NCBI RefSeq assembly: GCF_021347895.1
Contig: NC_067135.1
Location: forward strand, 23,447,847-23,511,846
Direction: 5' to 3'
Length of the DNA stretch: 64,000 nt
Origin: Acanthochromis polyacanthus
Lineage: Eukaryota; Chordata; Actinopteri; Pomacentridae
The notes beneath the pieces were generated by a model. The model made no database searches and had not been told where the DNA came from. It saw only the letters and a program-made list of their open reading frames with translations. The position numbers and the translations under genes are program-made. This document shows, in pieces, positions 22,600 through 35,300 of this stretch (the stretch's first letter is position 1; every line of letters begins with the position of its first letter).

Positions 22600-23160
22600 G
22601 AGTGTATTTTGGCCTATGGATGTGATGAGGGCTGGGCTCTGATCAAACATTTAAAGTTTGAGGCAGATTGGAGCATGTACAGGGCAGTTCGACAGCACTT
22701 CCTGTTTCATGACGAATTGTTGAAATTCCGCTGGCTACCATTTCTATACCATCAGACTTTTGCAGAGCATTTGGTAAACTTTGATCGCCCATGCCTGGTG
22801 TACATCCTGGGAAAATTTCAGTTCTGTCGGGGTTACCTTGTTTGAGTTTATAGCTTTTGAATATGTGCAAAAATTGGCCTAAAATATAACAGATAATTAA
22901 AAATGGCTGACTTCCTGTTGTGTTTAAAGTATGGTTGTCAATTACATTTTCATTCCTATTGATGAGTTACTGTACATATGGCTACTAAATTTCATAGCTG
23001 TAGGTGGCATGTAGTGGCCGTAGTTCCTGTTTCAAATTTCCCAGGTGACGCTATTGAGCCATTTTGGGTTGCACCTATGCAAATACCCCAGAATGTCAAA
23101 ATTTTTGCCACTGTCTGTGTGGCAATTTTCATGCATTTTCAAGTATTCTTAGGCTGCCAA
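22600..23160. repeat. Probable dispersed repeat
   Basis: Contains GTGACGCTATTGAGCCATTT and CACTTCCTGTTTCATG, phrases of a kind I associate with a widespread fish interspersed repeat. There is no internal evidence of copy number in this window, so the call rests on recollection. Confidence 0.3.
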
Positions 23161-24784
23161 ATTCAAGATCGTTTTGCCAAGGAAAAAAATAAAACTGAAA
23201 AAACCCATCGATTTCAGTAGAACTGAATACAATAAAAGTAAATATAATTTTAAAAAATTCTTCAGTTGCTGTGGCTCCAACCAATACTGTAAAATAATAG
23301 ACATCTTCACTATTTTTCCGAATCAAAATCTATTTTCTTGTCTCTCATTTAACAAACTAATCTGTGTGAAATTACAAAACTAATGTAACTTTTTCTTTGT
23401 TTTTTGTTTCTTATAAAAAAAATTAGACATCTATTAATGGTACTGTTAGCTAATTCTATGAAAAAATGAAATCTTTGTGAAATTACAAAAATTATTTAAA
23501 TTAAATTTCTCTTAAAGTTTTAATTTTATGGATTTTCACAGTTCCAGTATTTGGGAAGTAACCATTTATTTTTGAAATTCTATAGATTTTTGTCCATATA
23601 TTTCAAAAATGTAAAAAAATCTGAAATCAATCAATAAATAAATTAAATTAAAAAAGGAAAAATTCCATAAAATTCCTTTTTTTACAGTGAGATATCAAAG
23701 ATAATAAATTTCATTTCTTTCATTTTCTACTGTATACTTACCAAATAAAAATACATTTCAAATATTGTATTCGGCACTTCACTACATTTATTTGAATAAT
23801 CAAATTAATAATCCAAAATATATCACAAATAAAACATACTGCATTGCTATATTAAAACATGGAGTCCACCTATACCAGCTATAGCAAATTAAGGCATTTA
23901 TAATTAATAACTCTATATTATACATTATTTAAAGCTGTTTTCACATAAATACTCTCATTTATATTCTTAACAAACTTCCCCTCTCAGGATTAATAAAACT
24001 CATCTCATTTTATCTGATTTTTGGTGTTTATTTTGATGACAAGTTAAACATCTGGTAAATTAAATTATGGAGCACAGTTGCTCCTCTTGGACTCATTTTA
24101 ATGACAGTTAAAGAAAACGTCAAGTTCTTAAATCCTCCAAACATTATAGGCTGTTAAATCCTGCTGCAGCAACAAGGACTAATAGTGAGTGAGTGGATGT
24201 TTGTTTGTGTAGAGGGAATAAAATGTGAAAGCAGACTGTCCTGGTGTTTGATCAGAAGTGAAGTTGATGAACAGAACAGACAAAGTACATATTGCAGTGT
24301 GTCCCAGAGCAACTGATATCATTCTTTTATCGGACTTCTTCTGATCTGTAGCCTTGAGAACAAAATGGATCGTACAGTTGGTAAAAGAGGCTCCGACAAA
24401 CCAATCATACAACACATATTACTTGTAGTTTTCTCTGTTATTAATCACATCAAGACAAGATGATTACTTTGGGACTTCAAATCAGATTTCAAACTGTCTT
24501 TGGGCTTCAATGTGCATTTCATCCATGAATCATAAAATCCCACATTAACAATTCTGAGTGGAAACATGCAGTCAAATATCCCCAAAAGCTGCACAAACTG
24601 CATTTACATTCATTTGAGGCGTCACATAATAAAGAACAACTGTTAAATAAAACATGATGATGGCTCGGAGCAGGTGGCTTCACAAATGGATCAGACTAAT
24701 TGTACAACAGTTTTTTTTTGTTTGTTTTTTTGTTAAAGGCCTTCCGAAATGTTGTCACGACTTCCAGGGACATTAAACCATATA
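23161..24784. other. AT-rich spacer
   Basis: Very AT-rich with many A/T homopolymers. No ORF or RNA supported. Confidence 0.45.
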
Positions 24785-25910
24785 CGGCGCTGTGTAAAAG
24801 TATTTCCCCCCGGCGGAAATTTTCTGTTTTTGCATATTTGTCGCACCTAAATGTTTCAGATCAACAAACTTGTTTTACTAGAAAACAAAGTTACCCAAGA
24901 TGACGATGATTTCCTTTATTGAAGGAAAAATACTGCCCAGACCATTTTGCCCTGTGTGGAAAAATGGTCCCCTTAGCTACCAATCTACCAAATGACCAAA
25001 TTCATTGATCATTTGGGTTCAGCTTCACCATCCACACTCACATATGGTTACTGCCAGGCTTGTTGAACCTAAACATCACTAAATAGAACCTGTCTTCCTC
25101 TGGGAGGAAATGGATCCATGGGAGAGTTGGAAGGATCAAACCACTACTGACCAAAAAGAACATGAAGGTTCATCTGGTATCCTAAGACTTTTGCGATAAT
25201 ATCCTGTGGACTGATGAGTCAAAGGTGGAACTTTCTGGAAGACATGGGTCTGTTCCATCTGGTGTGAAGCTAATACTGCATTCCACAAGAAGAACATGAT
25301 ACCAGCAGTGAAACATGGTGGTGGTAGTGTGATGGTTGGAGGACCTGGACGACTTGTCATCACTGATGGAGCCATGAATTCTGCTCTCTGTCAGAAAATC
25401 CTCCTGGAAAACATTCACCATCAGTTCATGACCTAAAGCTCAGCACTAATGGTTTATGCAGCAAGACAAAGACCCAAAGACCACCAGCAAGTCCACCTCT
25501 GAGTGGCTCAGAAAGAACTAAATGAAGGTTCTGGAGTCAAAGTCTGGACTTGAATCTGATTGAGATTCTGTGACAAGACCTTAAAAGGACAGTTCATGAT
25601 CTAAAACCGTCTAATGTGTCTAAATTCAAACTATTCTACAGAGAAGAGTGGAGCAGAATTCCTCCATGGTGATGGAAAAGACTGATTACAAGCTGGAACA
25701 AACATTTAACTGTTGCTGCCAAGAGACCAACCAGTTATTAGGGTCAGGTGAGCAACTACTTTTTCACAGAGGTGATATGTGTGAGTTATCTCTAACATTC
25801 AATAAATCTAAATGTTCATTTGATGATCTAAAACATTTAAGTTTCAAATATGCAAAACTGGAAGATTTCTCTAAAGGGGGCAAATACTTTGTAACTGCAC
25901 TGTAGAAATC
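24785..25910 (+). mobile_element. Tc1-like family A copy, keeps the catalytic region
   Basis: Left end with CGGAAATTTTCTGTTTTTGC, right end with GGAAGATTTCTCTAAAGGGG. The middle retains decayed plus-strand transposase coding with ILWTDESKVEL (first Asp, near 25200), an AAGACAAAGACCC block for QQDKDPK (second Asp, near 25465) and a SLDLNLIEIL-like block (Glu, near 25560). The N-terminal HTH region is deleted, the reverse of the copies at 17671 and 19797. Several stops and frame breaks make it inactive. Confidence 0.75.
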
Positions 25911-28447
25911 ATCACAGCGGTTTTTGATCTTAACAAATTGCAAAAGGCACCTGTCTTTTATCTCTATTTTCTAACCTTAAACCAGAAAAATTATTTAAAT
26001 GATATAAAATAAAGTGTTCAGAAGGAGCTTTTTTATTGATTTGTTGAGTGTTTGAGCTTAGGTTATGGAAATGAGCATGATTTACATTTTCTTTGTAGTC
26101 AGTTCAGTCGAAATCTGTCGTCGTCTCTTTGCAGCTTAATTAATCTCGTTCAGACAGAAGGTGCTTCTAGGATTCCTCCCTTTCAGTTTCATTCTCTCCT
26201 TACAGTTTGAATGATACTCTGTGATATCTGGAGTCTGTTTCTGATTAATAGCTGAGAGGGTTTTTTTTTAGGAAACATAATGAGTTTCCTCTGCTCAGGT
26301 GTGTAGTATATGGTTGAGCTGTTCCTATTTGACTCTCCCTTTTTTTTTCTTTTTCTCGTACAAGCGTTGCTGATAGCGATGGAAAACGCTCTATTTTCAT
26401 TAACTCACTTATCGACTCTGAGTGACATTTTCCCATTTCTTCCCCATTTGCTCCCCCACCTCCCTCCCTTTTCTCCCTGCTGGGCTCTACAATACAAATT
26501 GCACAGTGAGACACCATCTAGATGAACGTAAAAGCACTAATTAAACATCAATACGTCTTTGTCAATTTGTCCTGGAGCAAGCAATTTGTAGCGTCTGTCT
26601 CGCTGAAGTGCTACTGTTAATGCTCATTACCGACTTCCCGTCATTAAAATGCTTGTGCTGACGGTTTTATTTTTCAGAAAAACTACCTTTATTGCGAGGT
26701 CAGTGCGTTAGTTGTACCTTATTGTTGTTTTTCAGGAGATGGAGCTCAGGTTTCTTTTATGTCGAACACTTTGAAGAAGTTTATTCTCGACCTTGAAAAC
26801 ACTACGAAAGCTGTTGGGTCAACGGGGTGAAGAAAACCTCGAAGTGTTGAAGGGAAAAACAGACATTTACAATTCTGCCATTCTATGATGACTGGAATGA
26901 AAAGTCCATCTGCTGATAAAGACTCTAACATTTGACTGAAGTGCTTTTGTAAGTGCGTTTAATAAGAGCAGGGGTGTGAAAGTGTGAGGAACTGTTTTTA
27001 CCTTGCAAGGTTCACTTCTATTTTCTTCCTAGACGGTGCAGGAGCAGCTACAAATCACAAAACTGTACAGCGACACTGCAAACTATCAAGCTGACTCGTT
27101 CTTTGTTTGGATAAGTTCAAAAGTATGAAGAATGCAGAAGAGTTTAAACCCTCTGGTTGATGTGTGAAGCTGTATTTAGCCGCTTTAACCTGCTAATATC
27201 GTATCTGTGACTCTTGCTAGCATGTTTACATTTAGTCAGTATCATAAAATAATTGAAATTAGCCAAGGTTGATGGGAATATCTCGATGAAATGTGATCAG
27301 ACAATCTGTTCAGATTAAAAACAGAAATTTGACTCTCTTCCTCATCAAAGTAGCATTCTTAGCATTTCCGCAACACCACATGGCAGTCTCATTATCTCCA
27401 TGTCAAGGCTTTAACCCCAACTTTAGCATTTTCGTTTGCTTAATGGTGAATTACTTGCTGTAATTTGGTTTTCACTTTATTGTTCTGGGCTCATTAGCCA
27501 AAACATGCTAGCTGGCATGCATGAGGTAGGTTATGGAGCGCAGCATGGGCTCCTAAATGGTCTTTTTTTTTATGTTTCTTTGGTGAGTATATGCACACTA
27601 TGAACTACTTGGATGTTCATTGGAGTGTTGTTCAATATGTTCATGGGAAATTTGAGACACTCCCTACGATAGCTTGCTATCTAGTGAGCATTAGCCTAAA
27701 TGAACATGCTGCTCTGTCTGTTTTCTTTACAATCACCAGATGGCACAATAAACCAGCTGGTGACTGAGTGTGGTTACATATCCAATGAAGGTTATGTATA
27801 CATTTAAAAAAAAACAAAAAAAAACAACATACTGCAACAGTAGGTTAAAAGAGTAAATATATATATATATAAACAATTGAGATTTGCTAAAAATCCAATA
27901 CGATAAAATGATGTAAGGTGTTCTTTTAGCAAGACAGCATGTCCAAAATATTACAGTGGTAATTCATAATGATGTGGTGCTGGATAACTTTAGTCAGTAT
28001 ATTTACGTCCACTGAAGGGACAAGATTACAGTAAATAATCCAACTCCACCTCACTCTTCGCGCTCATTGTGTTATTTGTAGGTAAAATCCAAAACCAGAT
28101 TCTCTCAGATATAAAACGAGCTTCATCTTCTTGGCATCCCACCTCCCTACATTTACATTTTATTGAGTCATAGCTGCAAACAACATCTTTTAATAAAGTC
28201 CCGACTTCACCTGGCAGTGGTTTCCGGATGAAAGGTTCTGAGAGTAAGAAGTAAGTGAGACAAATGCAGGCAGAGGGTACATTCCTCTTAGATAAACCAT
28301 TAAAACACAGCAGTAAAACCTTTTCATCGCGAGTCATTAGTGTTCTTCCTTCTCTTTGTCGTCTTCTACCATTTGCATCCTTTGAATCTTGAGTTTTCTC
28401 TTTCTCTCTGTGCTGCCCAGAGGCTTGTCTTTCTCTTCCTGTTTGTC

Positions 28448-28449
<2 letters not shown>
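25911..28449. other. No recognised feature
   Basis: No gene supported. A short (TA)n lies near 27857-27872. Parts near 26.1-26.7 kb are less AT-rich and could hold conserved non-coding sequence, which cannot be judged without alignment. Confidence 0.4.

Positions 28450-28498
<49 letters not shown>
28450..28498. repeat. (GT)n microsatellite
   Basis: About 24 uninterrupted GT dinucleotides. Confidence 0.95.
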
Positions 28499-28499
<1 letters not shown>

Positions 28500-28643
28500 G
28501 TGTATATAATCTAAGCCTCTTGACTGATTTAAGGAACGCTCTGTTCTGCTTTTCATTGTGTCTCAGAGTGAACACACTGCGACCTGTTATCTGTCCACAT
28601 GATTCTACACACTGCATCGTAATACCGTCGACACATCAGCACG

Positions 28644-28644
<1 letters not shown>

Positions 28645-28681
<37 letters not shown>
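28645..28681. repeat. (CA)n microsatellite
   Basis: About 18 CA dinucleotides preceding the first copy of the duplicated repeat. Confidence 0.95.
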
Positions 28682-28684
<3 letters not shown>

Positions 28685-28685
<1 letters not shown>

Positions 28686-28945
28686 TGGTTCTTATATTCC
28701 CGTGGGGATCTACCATTGACTCCCATTTATATCTAAACCCTTACCCTAACCCTAACGCAGACCAAAACAATGCCTAACCCTAAAGAAACGTTTTTTGCAC
28801 TTTTACTTTTTTCAGTAACAACAACATGGCCAAGAAAACACTGTTTAAACTTGTGGGGACCGAAATGAGGTCTGCACAAGTGACATAGTTTTCGGTTTTC
28901 CTACAGTTGTGGGGACATTTGGTCCCCACAATATAGCAAAAACAT

Positions 28946-28983
<38 letters not shown>

Positions 28984-29272
28984 ACATACACACACACACT
29001 GTGTATTCCTATCTTTTTGGGGACCTACCATTGACTCCCATTCATATCTAACCCCTAACCCTTACCCTAACCTTAACCCAGACCAAAACAATGCCTAACC
29101 CTAAAGAAACGTTTTTGCACTTTGACTTTTTTCAGTAACAACAACATGGCCAAGAAAACATTGTTTCCCTGTATGGGGACCCAAATGAGGTCCCCACAAA
29201 TGACTTTTTTTTTTGGTTTTCCTATGGTTGTGAGGACATTAGGTCCCCACAACCCCTATGATTACCCGTCCA
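28685..29272. repeat. Two tandem copies (~320-bp offset) of a GGGGACC/telomere-motif repeat
   Basis: Copies at about 28685-28945 and 29005-29272 share CCATTGACTCCCATT, CCCTTACCCTAACC, ACCAAAACAATGCCTAACCC and TTAGGTCCCCACAA-type ends. A (CA)n tract (28948-29000) separates them. CCCTAA repeats are present but only two to three in a row, so this is not a telomere relic in the usual sense. Confidence 0.8.
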
Positions 29273-29437
29273 CACACGCACGCACGCACGCACGCACGCA
29301 CACACGCATCCTCACTTCCTTTCTGTTGTCTTTGCTTGTTCACAGCATCCGACAGACACAATATCTTTGACTTCTTTCCATGTCGCTTGGCGTCTAACCC
29401 TCCCACTCCCAACAACACACACACACACACACACACA
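29273..29437. repeat. (CGCA)n and (CA)n microsatellites
   Basis: ACGCACGCACGC at 29274-29305 and (CA)n at about 29415-29437. Confidence 0.85.
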
Positions 29438-31959
29438 GATGGAGGGATTACGCGCTATCACATTAGCGGTGCAGCTCCGCGTTAATGGCCTTTACATCAT
29501 CCGGCAGAGAATAAAATTTGCCACTTTGACTCTTTTAACACATCCAACCTTCTGTCTCTCTCCACATCCTCTTACTGCCTCTCCGGCTGTCTGCTGCTTC
29601 ATTTTTTCATTCAACTCTTGCGGAATAATATATGAAATTTCACTAAAATGAAATAAAAGCCTGGTTGTTTTGCATCAACCAGCCTAATGTGACTGCAAGA
29701 TTAATAACGCCGACACATCGTTACATTTCATTACCAATCCCCACCTAAGAATTGGTAATGTGATGTGGTGTTTCTGCTGTTTCTGCTTTTTAATGAATCT
29801 ATTTGTCTCTCAAGCACCCCATGGTGTTTCGCCGACACAGTTTAAAATTTGTGGAACCTACAACAACACTGTTAGGGTATTCAGAAACCAACATGTTTTA
29901 AACTTTTTCGAACACTTTGGGGTTCACTTTAAACCATTAGCCTCTAATGTGCTAAACTGGTTAGCTTTAAAAGCTAACGGTAAATGGATTGTGCTACCTA
30001 TAGACAGGCTAATGGTGTCACACAGTTGGAATCTTCAAAAAGTCCTCCAGAAACAGTGCTACATCATCTTTTCTACCTATTCATACTTCTTCTACACACT
30101 CCTCCTCCATTCTGGAAAACCACAATCCATCGTCTTTAGGCCCAATCAGGATGTATATGATGTAATCGTATCAAAAGTTAAACCACATCCTCTATTTTTT
30201 TCTGCTAGGTTGGGATTATTCCTGCTTCGTTCTTTGTGACCTTGGTTTCAATTCACGAGTTCAGAATAAGAGAGGGCATCCACTTCCGGTCTGAACACCT
30301 TGTATGGATTATATGGGTTCCGTGGGCTTCTGTTCGGTTGCCGCTTTCCACAGGATTATTTAGTGTATAACATAAATTCAGCTGACACGTTAGGTCTTCC
30401 AATCTTATCATTGTTTGTTCTAAAATCTCATTTACACATCCTATTCGTCTAATTTTATCATTTGTTCAGTCTTAAAATGCCACAACAGCTGCAGTCAACC
30501 AAAAATAAATTCTAAGATTCCTAACTACTCTATCTTATCTCTAGATGAACTGAGCTAAACCTGTCTCAGAACTACTTTGTTAGCCAGAATGTATTCTAAA
30601 TCACAGAAATGCTATTCAATATCTTTGTTATTCAGTTCAACAAGACTAAAGAAACCACTTGAAATTTGATGAAACAATCTCAACTAATTTTTCTCAGGTA
30701 TTTCAACCATTTTCCACAGTTTCAACTGCAACACCTTTCGGACATGTTGTCTGATTGTAAAAGTAAGGGTAGAAATGTTTGCTCGACAGAAGAAAATACA
30801 CTTAAGGGCTATTTCCTGCAACTACACCAACATTTCTACAAAAAGATCTGTAAACCCAGAAAGCTGGAACTTGAGTAGAACCTTCAGGAGTGTATCTTCA
30901 TTTAAATGGGGACATTAATGTAAACAGTCTGTAAATAAACAATAAACAAACCAAACCAAGATAAACCATTTGTCTGGCTGTACAACATCTATAATTTGTA
31001 ACTCATTGAACTTAATTGAAAAATGCTAGAAGTTTGCAGGAAAACAACATGATTCACCATCTTGCTTGGTTTTTCCTTTCATTTTAAACTACTACCACTA
31101 CATGGCTGTTGCTTCACCATAATGTGGTAAAAATCCAATCGTCACCTGCAACCCATGGATCCTGGCTGTACTATTTCACATGTATGGAACAATCTGTTGT
31201 GCTACTGTGATCTCCAAATGTAAACACAGCTATTGTAGATCTCTCTGATGCTTTCAAAGATACCAAACTGTCTTCCCATTGGGATTTAACTTTCCATCTT
31301 AATGAGAGAGGAGGCTTCACAACCGGATTGGTTTGGATGTAGAAGAAGCCATTGCAGCTGTTTTATCTAGATTATCAGAGCAAACATACTGAAATATGTA
31401 AAAGTTCACACTCAAAACCTCAAAAATTTGCAGAATAGCTCAACGCAGATGAATTGGTGAACCATTTTTGGATAATCTGACACGTTAGTTGCTGAACTTT
31501 GCAAAGTTTATATACGACTTTCTGGCCATATTGACAACTTCACTGACTCTAAGTGAACAGCCAGTAAATGCTTCAGGTTCAGTTATTCCTCCTGCTTCCA
31601 AACACAATGGATTAATTTTCTTCACTTTTCTCACTTTGTCTCCATATTTCGCCGTTCTCTTTCTTTCAGTATAATTTGTGAACTTGCTAATTAGTCCGTT
31701 TATTGAAAATATAGTTGCAAAAACCAACAAAACATTCCTCTGTCTCAGTGCTGTAAAGGAAGGCTAAAGGAAAATTGTAGATCAATGTCTTCTGCTGTTC
31801 ATCTTTCTGTTCAACTGTCTTCCTCCATCACAACCTCCACCCGGTCCATCCATCTTGTTCCTGTAATGGTTCTCCATCTGTGCAGTCCATTATGTGGCCT
31901 TGTGGCTTCGTGGAAACGACCCCTGTGACACCCAAGCACAATCCATAACCATCTGACAC
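29438..31959. other. No recognised feature
   Basis: A 159-codon open frame at 29760-30239 has no domain, and its composition (Phe/Leu/Ser rich) is that of AT-rich chance ORFs. Nothing else supported. Confidence 0.4.
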
Positions 31960-32655
31960 CCGCCACCAGGGCTCAAAGTGTGATCTTTATTTGAGAACAG
32001 ATCAGTGTTACACATCAGGGAAGGTTTATTAATAATAAAATGATCTGAACGTCCTGTATCTGATGTCAGCGTGTTTGTTTTATGAAAGAAATCTGCCTCA
32101 GCGTCAGTTCTGTAGCAGATTTCTGGGGTTTTTCCTGTCAATCAAGTCACCTGGAGTTGCTTTTTCATCACATTTAAAGTAGGTCTTTGTAACTTCAGAA
32201 GCAAATATTATCAAAGACCAAGCTTCAAGTCAGGATTTTTCAGATTTAGTGTCAGAAGTGATAGATTTTTATCAAATCTCAACAATTTCCAAGGTGTTTG
32301 AAGAAATGTTTTCCTTATTTATTAAAATCTGTCGAAAAATGCACTACTGTTTAAATGCTTGGGGTCACCCAGACAATTTCATGTTTTCCATGAAAACTCT
32401 GACTTTTATTTATGTGCTAACATAACTGCACAAAGGTTTTCTAATCATCAATGAGCCTTTCAACACCATTAGCTAACACAATGTAGCATTAGAACACAGG
32501 AGTGATGGTTGCTGGAAATGTTCCTCTGTACCCCTATGGAGATATTCCATTAAAAATCAGCTGTTTGCAGCTAGAATAGTCACTTACTTCATTAACAATG
32601 TCTACACTGGATTTCTGATTCGTTTAATGTCTTCTACAATGTTTTTTTTTTAGCA
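31960..32655 (+). repeat. Second copy of the ~0.7-kb dispersed repeat (MITE at right)
   Basis: Matches 9505-10215 in order and orientation. The MITE part is 32341-32650. The poly(T) near 32641 occupies the same place as the one near 10198. Confidence 0.75.
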
Positions 32656-33160
32656 ACATTTGTGAAACAATACATTACCCTCAAAGTGTAACTGAGAATT
32701 CAGTTTAGTTGTAATAGAAGACTAGTTTGTTGTGGCTTCGTGGCCAGAGATTTAAGATCCCAGTTGTTGATCTGGTAGCAGCTGTAATTCCAGTCGTAAT
32801 AAAAACAAAATCTTGTAACCAACACCTCTGGTGCAACATCTGGTGGGTCAGTCTGAAGTGTGCAATAAGAATCCAGGGCAGGAATGATGGACTAAAATGA
32901 AAAATATAGACTGAAAATACATTCAAGAGCCAATAGCCAATCATAAATATGAGCAAAAGTGAGTTAACATACACCGTTCTTACAATTGTCTGCTGCATTT
33001 TTATTTATTCACCTATCTACATGGTTTCAAATCATTTCTTATTCTGTTTTTCATTATTTCAGTTATTTCTCTGGCTTATTTTATTTCATTTTATTTCCTC
33101 TGGTGTTTCAATAGGAGTTTCCTGTCCTTTATTCATAATTTGACTATGGGAGCTGTTTAA
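32656..33160. other. No recognised feature
   Basis: AT-rich spacer leading into the L2-type tail. Possibly includes decayed LINE 3' UTR. Confidence 0.3.
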
Positions 33161-33164
33161 ACTG

Positions 33165-33255
33165 TTTTGTTGCATTTTTTTTATTTTTGTAAAGCCCTTT
33201 GTGTTGCGTTTTTGTTTGTATGAAAAGCGCTATATGAATAAAGACTGATTGAGCA
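33165..33255 (+). mobile_element. L2-type LINE 3' tail
   Basis: AAGCCCTTTGTGTTGCG followed by GTATGAAAAGCGCTATATG and AATAAAGACTGATTGA. It matches the tail of the longer LINE that ends near 55104. Confidence 0.6.
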
Positions 33256-33689
33256 CCACTAATAAATGAAGTCAAATATCTAGTAAATTATATTTATTGA
33301 GAAGTTAAGGTGAAGCGGCGTAATATTTGTATGGTGCTCTCAAAATAGTCCAACGTGCAGCATTTACACAATATTTACAGTATTAAGGGACTTCAATCAA
33401 GCATTTTAAACATAAAACAAAAAGACTGCAACAAAAGATTGAAGAACACAAGTTAAAATGTGAAAGAAGCAAGAATAAACACTCGCCATTTGCTCCTTGT
33501 GCCTGAATTTTGTGTGTTTTGCGTTTTTGCGTTACATGAATATATTTCCACCATGAACTGATGCAGAAAAGACACAAATTGGTTCATAAAATTCATCAGA
33601 ATGCAGGAAATTAAGTATTTGATGCTCAAATTATCTTGGACGCAAGTGTTCAAACGTGTTGCCATATCTGTAGTTTATTCAGACAACAA
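33256..33689. other. No recognised feature
   Basis: No supported feature. Confidence 0.35.
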
Positions 33690-34185
33690 TTACCATTTTT
33701 TTCTCCACCAAGGAAGGGCAAGTTATGTGACAATTCGCCTACCTTTGTCTGTCTGTTAGCAACATTACTAAACAAAAAGACCAACGGATTTTGATGAAAT
33801 TTTCAAAAAAGGTCAGAAAAAAGTGGGATTAGATTTTGGCAGTGCTGCAGCTTATAGTCTGGATTCAAGGATTTGTTAAAGATTTCTGTATCATCATAAG
33901 ATAGTGGCATGCCGTCACTGTAACCATGACAACAAGGGAACACTATGTCAGCTGCCTGCTGACGATCGCATGATTGGGATCCTACTACAAATCCACCACT
34001 GCGGACTTATTGGGACTTCTCCATCGGAAATGATCCAAGGAACAATTGATTAATTGTGGGGGTGTTTCCGAGTCTCATCAATTCCCGCCGCCTGCTGCAT
34101 ATTTAGGTCACACGATTCGGTATCCGTATATAACGTCCACATGCATGACACATGCCTGTGCTCGGCTTAAGGTCATTATGTTTGT
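33690..34185. repeat. Probable dispersed repeat
   Basis: Contains ATTCGCCTACCTTTGTCTG, CGGATTTTGATGAAATTTTC and CATGACAACAAGGGAACAC, phrases I associate with a recurrent vertebrate/fish repeat. No terminal structure was found, so class is unknown. Confidence 0.35.
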
Positions 34186-34189
34186 GGGT

Positions 34190-34300
34190 ACATCTATCAA
34201 TCAATCAATCTTTATTTGTATAGCACTTTTCCTCCGATGAAATCACACCACAAAGTGATTCACAACATTAAAACATTGAAATAAAAACAAGAAAATCTTT
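34190..34300 (-). mobile_element. L2-type LINE/SINE tail, reverse orientation
   Basis: TCAATCAATCAATCTTTATT followed by TGTATAGCACTTTTC is the reverse complement of the L2-like 3' end seen at 33165 and 55050. Confidence 0.6.
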
Positions 34301-34864
34301 CCCTCCCACCCTGGGTAAATCTGTATTAAATGGTCACATTATACGTTGCCAAGATTTCTGCCACAAATTTTTTTCAAGATTTCTTCCACCGGAAATGATA
34401 CGACTGAGCAGCCTGGGTCTCTGTGCTCTCTGAATGCTTTTCTAGCTCGAACTTTGAACACAGTCACCAATAAGGAATAAAATAAATCATAATTCCACAA
34501 ATAATAAATGAACTTGGGAAGGGATGGGAAAGATTTGTCATTTATTTTCATGCTGATACTTTGCTACATGCATTGCTACCTTATCTCCTGCTGTGTTCTG
34601 GTTCATCCTGCTACTACCATTAATCCCACTATGGGATGTGGAAGATGTTTTAGAGCCACTGTGTTGTATGAAAGAACTGCAGATTAGCAGTACATTCAGA
34701 TGTGTTGCTGCTGCTGCTGCTGCAGCTATGTGGGTGTGTGTAGGAGTGTGTGTGGTTTCAGGAGGTTTTCAGTCACTTTTACCTCCGTTTTGATCTGAAA
34801 TGTTTCACAAAAGAGCATCAAAAGTCAATGTTTTTTTTCTCTTTGCCTCCCTGTTTGTGTGCAG
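34301..34864. other. Spacer upstream of the candidate 5' exon
   Basis: Contains a short (GCT)n run near 34708-34724 and ends in a strong polypyrimidine tract (TTTTTTTTCTCTTTGCCTCC). No gene seen. Confidence 0.4.
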
Positions 34865-35013
34865 GCAGATGGATGATGCTGATCCGTCGCTCCGGAGGTG
34901 TGGAGTGACAGCTGACGGAGGGACTGATTCGACCGGAGAGAGGAGAGAGTCACCGCCGGCAGCAACGGGAAACAGCCGAGAAGGTCAAGCACATCGATCG
35001 TAGAGGCCGGGAG
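34865..35013 (+). other. Candidate 5' non-coding exon of the downstream 5-HT2 receptor gene
   Basis: A 149-bp GC- and CpG-rich segment is bounded by a good acceptor (polypyrimidine tract, then GTGTGCAG ending at 34864) and a consensus donor (GAG|GTAAGAG at 35013/35014). It stands out from AT-rich surroundings. It contains an ATG at 34869 opening 44 codons that end at a TAG (35003) inside the segment, so if transcribed it would be an upstream ORF. It lies about 9.6 kb upstream of the next candidate acceptor on the same strand. Linking it to the receptor is inference. Confidence 0.4.
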
Positions 35014-35300
35014 GTAAGAGAGCAGATCCGCTGATAGTGTGAGGACACGGTTTCTCACTCGCTTTACATCCTCGCTTTCTTTTCTCACACCTCCCTTTCC
35101 TTTCCGTCACTCTGATAACGCTCGCATTTCCCACAGAACACCTGCACCGCTCAAACTGCTCAATAATTCAGAATTCAAAGTTGAACTTGTGATGCAGCGT
35201 GTCAGTTTTTGATGTTTTAGTGTCGTTTTTCACAGTGTTGCTATAAAACCTGTGACTGAGGAGGATGCGCAGCTGCAGCGCTGAGCGATTTATAGTCGGT

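Noticed and set aside
28026..28777. 145-176-codon ORFs with polyHis-Thr or polyCys-Val
   Set aside because: Translations of the (GT)n/(CA)n microsatellites.
28736..28795. Interstitial telomere
   Set aside because: Only two or three CCCTAA units in a row inside a dispersed repeat; not a telomere fusion site.
29760..30239. 159-codon ORF
   Set aside because: Hydrophobic-biased AT-rich chance ORF without domain, signal peptide followed by conserved features, or splice context.
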